From assembly GCA_020638495.1 (NCBI GenBank), contig JACKIN010000001.1:310001-374000 (forward strand): a stretch of 64,000 bases of DNA, read 5' to 3'. Shown here piece after piece: positions 10,606 through 19,140 of the stretch; within the stretch, counting starts at the first letter, position 1; every line of letters begins with the position of its first letter. A model generated the notes under the pieces. It made no database searches, was not told the origin of the DNA, and worked only from the letters and a program-made list of their open reading frames with translations. This DNA is from Geminicoccaceae bacterium (GTDB taxonomy: Bacteria; Pseudomonadota; Alphaproteobacteria; Geminicoccales; Geminicoccaceae). The translations under genes and the position numbers were made by a program.

Positions 10606-10633
10606 TCCGGCGGGCCGGCTATCGCCCGCCGGA
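10606..10633 (+). terminator. Strong hairpin between repeat protein and cytochrome (terminator or attenuator)
   Basis: TCCGGCGGGC (10606-10615) pairs perfectly with GCCCGCCGGA (10624-10633) across an 8-base loop, and a pyrimidine-rich stretch ending TTGTTTCTATTT follows. This could end part of the transcripts after the repeat protein, giving it a higher yield than the enzyme genes downstream. Confidence 0.55.
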
Positions 10634-10713
10634 TGCCCTTGTTTCTATTTCGCTGTCGTGACGTTGCCGTCCGGCCCGCTGGCCGAGATGCATCGAAGCA
10701 AGGGGAGTTGTTC

Positions 10714-11865
10714 ATGAACCGTGGCGCGGCATGGCTCGTCTTTGGCGGCAGCGCACTATTCGTGATGGCTTTCGTCCTGTTCATGGTTCGGATGATCGGT
10801 CACTGGGAGGTTGCCGAGGCCGAGCGGGCAGCGCGTCAGGAAGCCGCAGAGGTGGCCATAGAGGCTGTGCAGCCGGCCCTGAGCGAGGCGCGGACTGCCG
10901 CCGAGCAGGCCCAGCAGGCGGCGGCCCAGGCGCTCGATGCCGTGGCGAGCGCGGCGCAGATCGGCCAGGACGCCGCCGATCGGGCGACCCGCGACATCGC
11001 GGTCCGGGCCGCAGAGGAAGCCTTCCGCAAGCTCGAGCTCGAGCGCGAGGCGCAAGCGGTCGCCGAAGCGGCGGCCGCGGCCGTCGCCGCGGTGGAGGCA
11101 CGGGCGGCGGATGCAACCTATCTGCAGGCGCGTTGGGATCCGCTGCACTTCGCGCCGGCGGCGCAGAACGCGAGCAACGCGGAATGCCTCGTCTGCCACC
11201 AGGAGATCCTGGAGCGCGACGTCCGCGCGGTGACGCCGGCCGGGGTCGGTGCCGACGAGGCGCTGGCCTGGTACCAGACGCTCGACACCTACGAGGGCGA
11301 GCAGCAGACCTTTCATCAGCGGCACCTGACGACGCCGTTCGCCACGGCCGTGATGGACCTGAGCTGCAGCTTCTGCCACCAGGGCCTCGATCCGCGCGAG
11401 GAGGCGGCCCAGACGCCGATCAAGCCGGGCCTCACCCAGCTCGCCGTCGCCGGCCCGCAGTCCGACCTGCCGGCGTTCACCCTGCGCAAGATGGTGAACC
11501 CGTCCGACACCTGCCTGCGCTGCCATGGCAGCTTCCCGGCGGAGGTCATGGGCCTGCCCGGGCCGTGGCACGAGATCCGCGCCGATTTCGAGTTCGAGCC
11601 GACCGAGAACGGTTGCCTGACCTGTCATGGGGAGCTCTTCCGGACCAACCGCCACCAGGTCACCTATCTCCACGCGGAGAACATCGAAAGCCTGGCGCAG
11701 GAAAGCTCGGATGCATGCTACGGTTGCCACGGCGGCCGAAGCTGGTTCCGGATCTCCTACCCCTACCCGCGGCACGCCTGGCCGGACATGCCCGAGGAGA
11801 CGCCGGAATGGGCGCTCGACCGGCCGACCGAATCCGATCCGCGCTATCGCCTCACCACGAAATGA
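10714..11865 (+). CDS. Membrane-anchored pentaheme c-type cytochrome with a coiled-coil stalk
   Basis: 383 residues. A single N-terminal membrane helix (about 5-27) leads into an Ala/Glu-rich region (about 30-130) with heptad character, probably a long helical stalk. The C-terminal domain carries five CxxCH heme c sites: CLVCH 158-162, CSFCH 218-222, CLRCH 267-271, CLTCH 301-305 and CYGCH 335-339. Additional His residues, for example in FHQRHLTTPF and RHQVTYLHAEN, could be distal heme ligands. AAGGGGAG precedes ATG 10714. It resembles NapC/NrfH and NrfB-like electron carriers in role but not in overall layout. It is probably the electron link between the membrane pool and the molybdoenzyme encoded next, whose start overlaps its stop. 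Confidence 0.85.
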   Translation: MNRGAAWLVFGGSALFVMAFVLFMVRMIGHWEVAEAERAARQEAAEVAIEAVQPALSEARTAAEQAQQAAAQALDAVASAAQIGQDAADRATRDIAVRAAEEAFRKLELEREAQAVAEAAAAAVAAVEARAADATYLQARWDPLHFAPAAQNASNAECLVCHQEILERDVRAVTPAGVGADEALAWYQTLDTYEGEQQTFHQRHLTTPFATAVMDLSCSFCHQGLDPREEAAQTPIKPGLTQLAVAGPQSDLPAFTLRKMVNPSDTCLRCHGSFPAEVMGLPGPWHEIRADFEFEPTENGCLTCHGELFRTNRHQVTYLHAENIESLAQESSDACYGCHGGRSWFRISYPYPRHAWPDMPEETPEWALDRPTESDPRYRLTTK

Positions 11866-14414
11866 AAGCGGCCCAGAACATGACGGGACAGATCGACCGC
11901 ACCAGCCACTTCAATCTCGACCGGCGGCGGTTCCTGCAGTCGAGCGCCGTGGCCGGTGTCGCCGGGGGCCTGGTGCAGGCCGCGCTGCCGCAGGAAGCCC
12001 GAGCGTTCCCTTTCCAGCCCTATCCGACCGACGACGAGCTGGAGACCGTGGTCACGAGCTGCGCGCACAATTGCGGCTCGCGGCACATGCTGGTGGCGCA
12101 CAAGAAGGGTGACGTCATCGTCCGCCTGTCAACCGACAACGGCAGCTACCAGGGCGATGCCTGGGGCACCGACACCGAGGAGAAGCCGCAGGTCCGGGCC
12201 TGCCTGCGCGGCCGCTCGTACCGGCTGCGGCTCTACTCGCCGGAGCGTCTGCTCTATCCGATGATCCGCGTCGGCGAGCGCGGCGAGGGCAAGTTCCGGC
12301 GTGCCTCCTGGGACGAGGTGCTGAGCCAGATCGCCGAGAAGATGGTCTATCTGCGCGACAATTACGGGCCGCAGGCGCTGCTCGACCAGAGCTATGCCGG
12401 CGCCTCCTACGGTGTTCTGCACAAGTCGGACCAGATCGAGGGCCTGCTCGGCCGGTTCCTCGGCATGTTCGGCTGCCGCACCAGCTCCTGGTCGGTGCCG
12501 TCCTACCAGGGCACGACGTTCAGCTCGCGCACCACGTTCGGCACCATCGAGGACGGCAACGAGGACGACGCTTTCGCGCACTGCAAGCTGATCATCATGT
12601 GGGGCTGGAACCCGGCCTACACCTTCCACGGCGGCAACACGTTCTATTTCATGCGGCTGGCCAAGCAGCGCGGCTGCAAGTTCGTCTGCGTCGATCCGCA
12701 GTACACCGATTCCGCCGCCTCCTACGATGCCTGGTGGATCCCGATCCGGCCCAACACCGATGCCGCGATGATGGCCGGCATGGCGCACTACATCTTCACC
12801 AACAACCTGCAGGACCAGGGCTTCATCGACCGTTTCGTGCAGGGCATGGATCCCGGCACCATGCCGCAATGGGCGCAGGGGCGGGAGAGCTTTCGGGACT
12901 ACATTCTCGGGATCTCCGACGGCCAGCCCAAGACCCCGCAATGGGCGGCGGAGATCTGCGGCGTGAGCCCCGCCGACATCGAGAAGCTGGCCCACATGTA
13001 TGCGACCACCAAGCCGGCGGCGCTCAAGGCGAGCTGGGCGCCGGGCCGCAACGCCTATGGCGAGCAGTACAACCGCATGGCGGCGGCGCTGCAGGCGATG
13101 ACCGGCAATATCGGCATTCTCGGCGGCTGTGCCGAGGGTGTCGGCAAGGCCTGGCACGCGGAAGGCGTCGCCTATCCGCACGACGAGTACGCCAATATCT
13201 GGTACGCCTCGATCAAGTCGGACCGCTGGGCGCATTGCGTCCTGAACTATCCCAACCTCCGCCGCGAGGAGGTGGGCCTGTGGCCGCGCAGCGATCAGTT
13301 CGACGGGGTGGTGCCCAATATCCGCGGCATCTTCTGGCAGGGCTCGGACTGGTTCAACCAGCTCACCAACATCAACAAGGAGATCCAGGCGATCAAGAAG
13401 CTCGATCTGGTGGTGTGCATGGATTCGACCATCACGCCGTCGGGCCTCTGGGCGGACTACCTCCTGCCGATCGCCACCCACTTCGAGCGCCACGACGTGG
13501 CGCTGCCCTGGTACAAGGGCCACTATTACATCCACCGCCCGGTGGTCATCCAGCCGCTGGGCGAGAGCAAGACCGATTTCCAGGTCTTCACCGAGCTCGG
13601 CTATCGGCTCGGCTTCGGCGAGCGCTACAATCCCAAGGCGACGCGGGCCTATTTCGACGATCCGACCGAGGTCGACGAGGCCTATCTGCGCGAATGGTGG
13701 GACTACCGGGTGGTGCCGCACCAGCACGCCGACATCACCTGGGACGAGTTCAAGCGGCGCGGCATCTACAAGTTCGTGCTGAACGAGCCGCATGTCGCCT
13801 TTCGCCAGCAGATCGAGCAGGGCGTGCCGTTCCCGACGCCGTCCGGCCGGATCGAGATCTTCTCGACCACGCTCGGCCAGACCACCGACTGGACGCGGAC
13901 CCAGTACGGCTACGAGATCCCGGCCATCCCGAAATGGATCGAGCCCTGGGAATGGCTCAACAGCCCGAAGACCGAGCGCTTCCCCTTCCATCTGATCAGC
14001 CCGCACCCGCGCTGGCGGACCCACTCGATCTTCAACAACATCCCCTGGCTGCGGGAGACCTTCGAGCAGGAGCTCACCGTCGCGACCCGGGATGCCGAGC
14101 GTCTGGGCCTGCGGACCGGCGACGTGGTCGAGGTGTTCAACGATCGCGGGCGGTGCATCGTGCCGGTCTATGTCACCGAGCGGTGCATGCCGGGGGTCGC
14201 GGTGCTGTTCGAGGGCGCCTGGATGGACCTCGATGCGAACGGCATCGACCGTGCCGGCAACCCGGACTTCCTGACGCTCGACGAGCCTAGCCCCGCCGGG
14301 GCCTTCGCCTACAACACCGTGCTGGTCGATATCCGCAAGACCGAGCTCGAGCACAAGCCAGGCTGGGACGTCCTCGCCACGTCGCGCAGCCACGTCTTCC
14401 GACGTGATCTTTGA
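11862..14414 (+). CDS. Tat-exported molybdopterin oxidoreductase, DMSO reductase superfamily
   Basis: 850 residues. A twin-arginine signal (NLDRRRFLQSSAVAG) predicts a folded periplasmic enzyme. A [4Fe-4S] site follows as Cys67-x3-Cys71-x3-His75 and Cys114; the third ligand position is His where DmsA-type enzymes have Cys. The region aligned by eye with the DmsA molybdenum-ligand loop is WSVPSYQGTTF, where Ser211 or Ser214 is the candidate ligand; no Cys or Asp is obvious. Family features include IIMWGWNPAYT, FVCVDPQYTDSA, WAPGRNAYGEQYNRM, MTGNIGILGG and a C-terminal cofactor-binding domain with PHPRWRTHSIFNN. ATG 11862 overlaps the cytochrome stop; ATG 11880 is possible. The substrate cannot be named; DMSO, tetrathionate and selenate-type reductases are only broad relatives. 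Confidence 0.9.
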   Translation: MKAAQNMTGQIDRTSHFNLDRRRFLQSSAVAGVAGGLVQAALPQEARAFPFQPYPTDDELETVVTSCAHNCGSRHMLVAHKKGDVIVRLSTDNGSYQGDAWGTDTEEKPQVRACLRGRSYRLRLYSPERLLYPMIRVGERGEGKFRRASWDEVLSQIAEKMVYLRDNYGPQALLDQSYAGASYGVLHKSDQIEGLLGRFLGMFGCRTSSWSVPSYQGTTFSSRTTFGTIEDGNEDDAFAHCKLIIMWGWNPAYTFHGGNTFYFMRLAKQRGCKFVCVDPQYTDSAASYDAWWIPIRPNTDAAMMAGMAHYIFTNNLQDQGFIDRFVQGMDPGTMPQWAQGRESFRDYILGISDGQPKTPQWAAEICGVSPADIEKLAHMYATTKPAALKASWAPGRNAYGEQYNRMAAALQAMTGNIGILGGCAEGVGKAWHAEGVAYPHDEYANIWYASIKSDRWAHCVLNYPNLRREEVGLWPRSDQFDGVVPNIRGIFWQGSDWFNQLTNINKEIQAIKKLDLVVCMDSTITPSGLWADYLLPIATHFERHDVALPWYKGHYYIHRPVVIQPLGESKTDFQVFTELGYRLGFGERYNPKATRAYFDDPTEVDEAYLREWWDYRVVPHQHADITWDEFKRRGIYKFVLNEPHVAFRQQIEQGVPFPTPSGRIEIFSTTLGQTTDWTRTQYGYEIPAIPKWIEPWEWLNSPKTERFPFHLISPHPRWRTHSIFNNIPWLRETFEQELTVATRDAERLGLRTGDVVEVFNDRGRCIVPVYVTERCMPGVAVLFEGAWMDLDANGIDRAGNPDFLTLDEPSPAGAFAYNTVLVDIRKTELEHKPGWDVLATSRSHVFRRDL

Positions 14415-14432
14415 GGCGAGGGGAGCACAGCA

Positions 14433-15098
14433 ATGGCTAGCACTGTCGACAAGGCCAAGGTCAAGGAAGCGGCGGCGAGGAAGAAGCGGGAGACCTATGT
14501 GCCCGTGGTGCCCGAGGTGCAGCTCGGCTTCATCCACAACAATGTCGACTGCATCGGCTGCCGGGCCTGCGAGATCGCCTGCAAGGACAAGAACGGCCTG
14601 CCGCCCGGCCCGCGCTTCAGGCGGGTGCAGTACATCGAGGGTGGCACCTATCCCGAGGTCTATGCCTACAAGGTCAACATGTCCTGCAACCATTGCGCCG
14701 AGCCGGCCTGCCTGCCGGCCTGTCCGACCGGCGCCATCTGGAAGCGGGCGGACAACGGCGTGGTCGACATCGACAGCACGCTCTGCATCGGCTGCCGCCG
14801 CTGCGAGGCGGCCTGCCCCTACGGCGCCCCGCAATGGGACCCCGAGAGCGAGACCGTCAAGAAGTGCAACATGTGCATCGACGAGCTGGAGGCCGGCCGC
14901 AAGCCCTACTGTGTCATGGCGTGCATGATGCGCGTGCTCGACATCGGCCCGATCGACCAGCTGCGCGCGGGCACCTACGAGACCAAGGCGCGCGGCGCCG
15001 CCGACGAGATCGTGGGTCAGGTCAAGACCATGGCCGATCCCGAGCTGACCCGGCCGTCGATCGTGTTCGTGCCGCATTCCAAGGGCAGGGTGGGGTAG
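14433..15098 (+). CDS. Four-cluster iron-sulfur electron-transfer subunit, DmsB type
   Basis: 221 residues with sixteen cysteines in four ferredoxin-like groups: CIGCRACEIAC, CNHCAEPACLPACP, CIGCRRCEAACP, and CNMCIDELEAGRKPYC with VMAC. This is the DmsB/PhsB/NrfC pattern of four [4Fe-4S] clusters that pass electrons to or from a molybdoenzyme. There is no signal peptide of its own, so it is likely carried out of the cell with the Tat-exported catalytic subunit. GAGGGGAG lies just upstream of ATG 14433. No gene for a DmsC/NrfD membrane anchor follows, which is unusual for this subunit. Confidence 0.93.
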   Translation: MASTVDKAKVKEAAARKKRETYVPVVPEVQLGFIHNNVDCIGCRACEIACKDKNGLPPGPRFRRVQYIEGGTYPEVYAYKVNMSCNHCAEPACLPACPTGAIWKRADNGVVDIDSTLCIGCRRCEAACPYGAPQWDPESETVKKCNMCIDELEAGRKPYCVMACMMRVLDIGPIDQLRAGTYETKARGAADEIVGQVKTMADPELTRPSIVFVPHSKGRVG

Positions 15099-15099
15099 G

Positions 15100-15819
15100 A
15101 TGAGCCTCGCCAACCCTGTGCCCTGGAGCGAGGTCGCCGAGGATCTCGGGATGCTGGCGCTGCTGCACGATCGCGAGCCGACGGCGGCCCTGCTCGACGA
15201 CCTGCGGCGCCACCCGATCCAGGGCTGGCTCGGCCTTCATCTGGGCGGGGCCGACGGCGCCAGGCTGCTCGACCTGGCGCTGGCCGACCTGCCGGCGGTG
15301 ATCGATCGGGCGGTGGTCGACGAGCTGGCGGCGGATTACGTCGACATTTATCTCGTCCACGGGCTGCATGCGGCGCCCGCCGAATCGCCCTGGCTCGACC
15401 GCGAGCACCTGGTCTGCCAGGAGCCGATGTTCGAGGTCCGCGAGTGGTACGCGCATTACGGCCTGGCGGCAGAGAACTGGCGCCGGCGCTCGGACGATCA
15501 CCTGGTGCTGCAGCTCGGCTTCCTCGCCGAGCTGGCCCGGCGCGGCACGCCGGCGAGCATCCTCGATATCGGCCGCTTCCTCGACCGCCATCTGTTGCGC
15601 TGGCTGCCGGATTTCGCCCAGCGTGTGGTGCAGCGCGCCCGCACCCCGTATTTCGCCGGTCTCGCCCAGCTCACCGTCGACTATGCCGAGGTGCTGCGCC
15701 TGCTGGTCGTCGAGGTCACCGGCGAGCCGCGCCGCCGGATCGAGGCCGACCCGAAGCGTGCGGCGGCAGCGCCCGTGGCGCCGCAGCCCTATCTGCCGGG
15801 CGCCCAGCCGGGGTGGTGA
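15100..15819 (+). CDS. TorD/DmsD-family molybdoenzyme chaperone
   Basis: 239 residues, mostly helical. The stretch YVDIYLVHGLHAAPAESPWL resembles the TorD/DmsD motif in which a Tyr/Phe-rich helix precedes a Pro-containing loop, and FEVREWYAHYGLAAENWRRRSDDHLVLQLGFLAEL is a very typical TorD core (the W/Y-x-x-x-G followed by DHL..EL). Such cytoplasmic chaperones bind the Tat signal of the partner enzyme and hold it until the cofactor is inserted. The gene starts one base after the FeS subunit stop. Its client is almost certainly the enzyme at 11862-14414. Confidence 0.88.
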   Translation: MSLANPVPWSEVAEDLGMLALLHDREPTAALLDDLRRHPIQGWLGLHLGGADGARLLDLALADLPAVIDRAVVDELAADYVDIYLVHGLHAAPAESPWLDREHLVCQEPMFEVREWYAHYGLAAENWRRRSDDHLVLQLGFLAELARRGTPASILDIGRFLDRHLLRWLPDFAQRVVQRARTPYFAGLAQLTVDYAEVLRLLVVEVTGEPRRRIEADPKRAAAAPVAPQPYLPGAQPGW

Positions 15820-15821
15820 TC

Positions 15822-16784
15822 ATGCCGTCGGTGCCGACGGTCGACATGGACGGCTGCGTGCGCGGCATGAGCCCACTGGCGAGCTGCCGCGCCTGCGTCG
15901 ACAGTTGCCCGCAAGGGGTTTGGACGCTGCTCGATCGGGGCCCGGCGCTCGATGCCGGGCGCTGCGATGGCTGCGGGCACTGCCAGGCGGCCTGCCCGCA
16001 GCAGGCGATCGGCCTGGCGGCGCAGCCGCAGCTCCGCGAGGACCGGCGCGGCATCTTCGCCGTGGCGATCTGCGAGCCGGCGGCGGCGGCGGCCGACGGC
16101 GCCTGGACGCTGCCCTGCCTGCACATGCTCGGCTGGCGCCAGCTCGTCGGCCTGCGCCGCCAGGGGGTCGACCGGCTCTACGCCTGTCGGCTCTCCTGCG
16201 ACGGCTGCCCGCGCGCGGCGACCACCCGGCTCGACGAGCATCTGGCCGTGGCGAAGCGGTGGTGGGCGGCGGGCGCCGATCCCGGCCTCGAGGTGGTCTT
16301 TCTGAGCCGGCAGGGCTTCGCCGACCGCCTGCGCTCGAGCGAGCCGGCTCACCCGCGAGGGACCAGCCGGCGACGCCTCCTGACGCGCTGGCTCGCCCCC
16401 GACGAGCCGCCGGCACGCCAGGGCCTGCTCGAGGTGTTCGTGCCCGAGATCGATCCGGCGAGCTGCAGCGGCTGCGACGCGTGCGCGCGCCTGTGCCCGA
16501 CCGACGCCCTCGCCATCCGCGAGCGTGGGGAGGGGCTCGCCTACGTGGTCGACGGGTCGCATTGCACCGGCTGCAATCTATGCGTCGATGTCTGCGAGGA
16601 CGAGGCGGTCAGCGTGCGCCAGTGGGCGGTCGCGAAACGGGTGGAGATCGGCTTGCGGGAACGCTGTTGCCCATCGTGCAAGGTGGCGTTTCATCGACCC
16701 GAGGCGTCGCCGGACGACGACGTGCTCTGTGCCATTTGCCGGCTGAAGGGGGTCCGCAGCAAGCGGCCCGTGGTGCTGGCGTGA
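15822..16784 (+). CDS. Cytoplasmic polyferredoxin with four 4Fe-4S-like sites and a zinc-ribbon-like tail
   Basis: 320 residues without a signal peptide. Two cysteine groups lie near the N-terminus (CRACVDSCP preceded by an upstream Cys, and CDGCGHCQAACP) and two near the C-terminus (CSGCDACARLCP and CTGCNLCVDVCE), NapF-like in style. Between them is a less usual segment with CEP, PCLHMLGW and YACRLSCDGCPRA. The tail has CCPSCKVAFHR and LCAICRLKG, a possible zinc ribbon. ATG 15822 lies just past the TorD stop at 15819. It may pass electrons for maturation of the molybdoenzyme, or act with a cytoplasmic partner; the role is not established. Confidence 0.8.
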   Translation: MPSVPTVDMDGCVRGMSPLASCRACVDSCPQGVWTLLDRGPALDAGRCDGCGHCQAACPQQAIGLAAQPQLREDRRGIFAVAICEPAAAAADGAWTLPCLHMLGWRQLVGLRRQGVDRLYACRLSCDGCPRAATTRLDEHLAVAKRWWAAGADPGLEVVFLSRQGFADRLRSSEPAHPRGTSRRRLLTRWLAPDEPPARQGLLEVFVPEIDPASCSGCDACARLCPTDALAIRERGEGLAYVVDGSHCTGCNLCVDVCEDEAVSVRQWAVAKRVEIGLRERCCPSCKVAFHRPEASPDDDVLCAICRLKGVRSKRPVVLA

Positions 16785-17254
16785 GCGCGGGCACGCAGCC
16801 GGAGGGGCACTGGCTGAGCGGGTTGCAGCGCCACCTGGCGACGACCGCGCCGGCGGCGACGGCTTTCGTGCTGCCGGCCTATCGCCCCGATCTGGTGTTG
16901 GCGGCAGCCGAGATGCTCGGCTTCGTCCATGTCGATTTTCGCAAGGACTACATGCGCGACGGTGGCGGCGATCCGGCCCTGCAGCCGCTCGACCTGATCG
17001 AGCGGGCGATCGGCGACCATGCCGGTGCTGCCGGCCTCGTGCTGCAGAACGTCGAGGCACTGCTCGCCACTCGTGCGGCGAGCGTGCGCCAGGCGTGGCT
17101 CGCGGGTTTCCTGGGCTCGCCGCGGCCGTTTTCGGTGCTGCTGCCGGTCGTGCTGTTCGCCGCCGACCTGCCAAGGACGGCGAGCGTGGTCACGATCGAC
17201 GCCGAGGCGATCCCGCCGGACAGCCTCCTGATGCGGCTGTGGGCCCAGCGATGA
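16781..17254 (+). CDS. Unknown protein of the molybdoenzyme operon
   Basis: 157 residues, starting at a GTG that overlaps the previous stop (GTGA) and ending in an ATGA overlap with the kinase gene, so it is firmly part of the operon. There is no signal peptide; a hydrophobic stretch FSVLLPVVLFAADLP lies in the last third. Other visible features are AFVLPAYRPDLVLAAAEMLGF and a Cys-free composition. I do not recognise a family. Placed between the polyferredoxin and the sensor kinase, it could be an assembly factor or a regulator. Confidence 0.6.
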   Translation: MSAGTQPEGHWLSGLQRHLATTAPAATAFVLPAYRPDLVLAAAEMLGFVHVDFRKDYMRDGGGDPALQPLDLIERAIGDHAGAAGLVLQNVEALLATRAASVRQAWLAGFLGSPRPFSVLLPVVLFAADLPRTASVVTIDAEAIPPDSLLMRLWAQR

Positions 17255-19140
17255 GCGGGATCGCCAGCGGCTTGCTCGGCTGGCTCGACGTCTCGCTCCG
17301 CCGCAAGCTCGCCGGCGTGCTCCTGGCGGCGCTGGCTGCGGCCTCGCTGGTCTTTCTGGTCTTTCTCGTCACGCTCTACCGCGAGCGGCTGGTCAGCGAG
17401 CGCCAGACCGCTGCGGCGCAGGTGACGCAGCTTCTCCAGGCGACCCTCGAGAACGCGATGCTCAAGCGGGACATCGACGGCCTGCGCGATGTCGTCGCAC
17501 GGTTGGCGACGCAGAGCGACGTCGAGCGGGTGATGATCCTCGAGCCTTCCGGCGAGGTGCGCTTCGCCTCGTCCGAGGCGGATCTCGGCCGCGTCCTCGA
17601 CCTGGCCGGCGGCGCGCTCTGTCCCGGCTGCGCCCTGGCGCCCGGCGAGACGCGCGCCATGACCGCCGTGGTGCAGAGCGCCGATGGCGACGAGATGATC
17701 CGCAGCGTGCAGCCGGTGCGCAACCGCGAGCCCTGCCAGGGCTGCCACGGACCGATCGCCGCCAACCCGGTCAACGGCATCCTGGTCGTGGACTATCTGG
17801 CCGGCGGGCTGCAGGGGTCGATGCTGCGGGCCGGGCTCCTGATGAGCGGCCTCGGCCTCGTCGCCGCCGGCCTCGCCGTGGTCGGGGTCTGGCTGGCGCT
17901 CGAGGCCTGGGTGCTGCGTCCGCTCGGCCGCCTCGGCAGCGTCGGGGCGCGGCTCGGGGCGGGCGAGCTGTCGGCGCGGGTCGGGTCGACCGGGCGCGAC
18001 GAGATCGCCGTGCTCGGCCGTCGCTTCGACGCCATGGCCGGCGACATCGAGCGCTACATGGAGGTCCTGGCCTCGCGGGAGAGGTTCCTGCAGGCGCTGC
18101 TCGATGCCATCCCGGACGGGATCCGCGTGATCGGCCCGGACTTCGGGGTCGAGATGGTCAACCGTGCCTTCCTGGAGCTGCACGGATCGAGCGACCTGCA
18201 AGTGGTCGGGGCGCCGTGCTACCGGTCCAGCCATGGTCGCGACAGCCCGTGCCCGACACCGCTCGTCACCTGCCCGCTGCAGGAGCTGACGAGGAGCGGC
18301 GCCTCGCTCACCTGTCGCCACCGGCATGTCCGGGCCGACGGCAGCGAGCTCTTCGTCGAGGTCTCGGCCGCCGCGTTCGAGACCCGCCGCGATGGGCGAA
18401 CGGAGCTGCTGATCATCGAATCGATCCGCGACCTGAGCAAGGACGTCCAGCTGTCGCACGAGCACAAGCTCTCCGAGCTCGGCATGCTGGCGGCCGGGGT
18501 CGCCCACGAGATCTACAACCCGCTGACCTCGATCCGTCTCGCCCTGCGCTCGCTGCAGACGACGCCGGGGCGATCGACCGCGGGCGAGACCGACTATCTG
18601 GCGCTGATCGACGAGGAGATCGAGAAGTGCATCGAGATCACCTATCGGCTGCTGAAGCTCAGCATGCCCAAGTCGCGGACACCGACGCTGGTCGAGCTGA
18701 ACCAGCTCGTGGCCGAGGTCGTGTCGCTCCTGCAGGGCGAGGCCGAAAGCCGCAATGTGGCGATCGAGCTCGATCTCGCCGATAATCTGCGGATCGTCGG
18801 CAGCGACAGTGAGATGCGCATGCTCGTGCTGAACCTCGTGCAGAACGCCTTCCATGCCATGCCCGGCGGTGGCCGGCTGGCCATCAGCGGCCGGATCGAG
18901 GCGGGGGAGGTCGTGCTGGCCGTCAAGGACGACGGCGTGGGCATCCCCGAGGCCGATCTCGAGCGCATCTTCCACCCGTTCTGGAGCCGGCGCGCCGACC
19001 GTGACGGCCATGCCGGCACCGGGCTCGGCCTGAGCATCTGCCACAACATCGCAACCAGCCACGACGGACGGATCGGCGTGCGCTCGGAGGTCGGCGAGGG
19101 CAGCGTCTTCACCGTGCGGCTGCCGCTGGCCCGCCCGTGA
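17251..19140 (+). CDS. Sensor histidine kinase with a periplasmic c-type heme motif and a Cys-rich PAS domain
   Basis: 629 residues. A first membrane helix (about 25-48), a periplasmic sensor domain, a second helix (about 190-215), HAMP, PAS (about 280-395) and a HisKA/HATPase kinase. The sensor domain carries CPGC (Cys124, Cys127) and a CxxCH site, Cys162-Gln-Gly-Cys165-His166, so a covalently bound heme c is likely. The PAS domain has a cysteine set (GAPCYRSSHGRDSPCPTPLVTCP) of the kind that may hold a metal or cluster. The phospho-accepting residue is His419 in GVAHEIYNP; NLVQNAFHAMP, DDGVGIPE and GTGLGLSIC mark the ATP site. It is coupled to the NtrC-type gene by a GTGA overlap and probably senses redox state or a ligand. 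Confidence 0.9.
   Translation: MSGIASGLLGWLDVSLRRKLAGVLLAALAAASLVFLVFLVTLYRERLVSERQTAAAQVTQLLQATLENAMLKRDIDGLRDVVARLATQSDVERVMILEPSGEVRFASSEADLGRVLDLAGGALCPGCALAPGETRAMTAVVQSADGDEMIRSVQPVRNREPCQGCHGPIAANPVNGILVVDYLAGGLQGSMLRAGLLMSGLGLVAAGLAVVGVWLALEAWVLRPLGRLGSVGARLGAGELSARVGSTGRDEIAVLGRRFDAMAGDIERYMEVLASRERFLQALLDAIPDGIRVIGPDFGVEMVNRAFLELHGSSDLQVVGAPCYRSSHGRDSPCPTPLVTCPLQELTRSGASLTCRHRHVRADGSELFVEVSAAAFETRRDGRTELLIIESIRDLSKDVQLSHEHKLSELGMLAAGVAHEIYNPLTSIRLALRSLQTTPGRSTAGETDYLALIDEEIEKCIEITYRLLKLSMPKSRTPTLVELNQLVAEVVSLLQGEAESRNVAIELDLADNLRIVGSDSEMRMLVLNLVQNAFHAMPGGGRLAISGRIEAGEVVLAVKDDGVGIPEADLERIFHPFWSRRADRDGHAGTGLGLSICHNIATSHDGRIGVRSEVGEGSVFTVRLPLARP

Noticed and set aside
12129..15113. A minus-strand open frame of 994 codons across the molybdoenzyme and FeS genes
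   Set aside because: It mirrors two unmistakable plus-strand genes; its composition is rich in Gly, Val, Asp, Arg and His as expected for the antisense of GC-rich genes, and no domain is seen.
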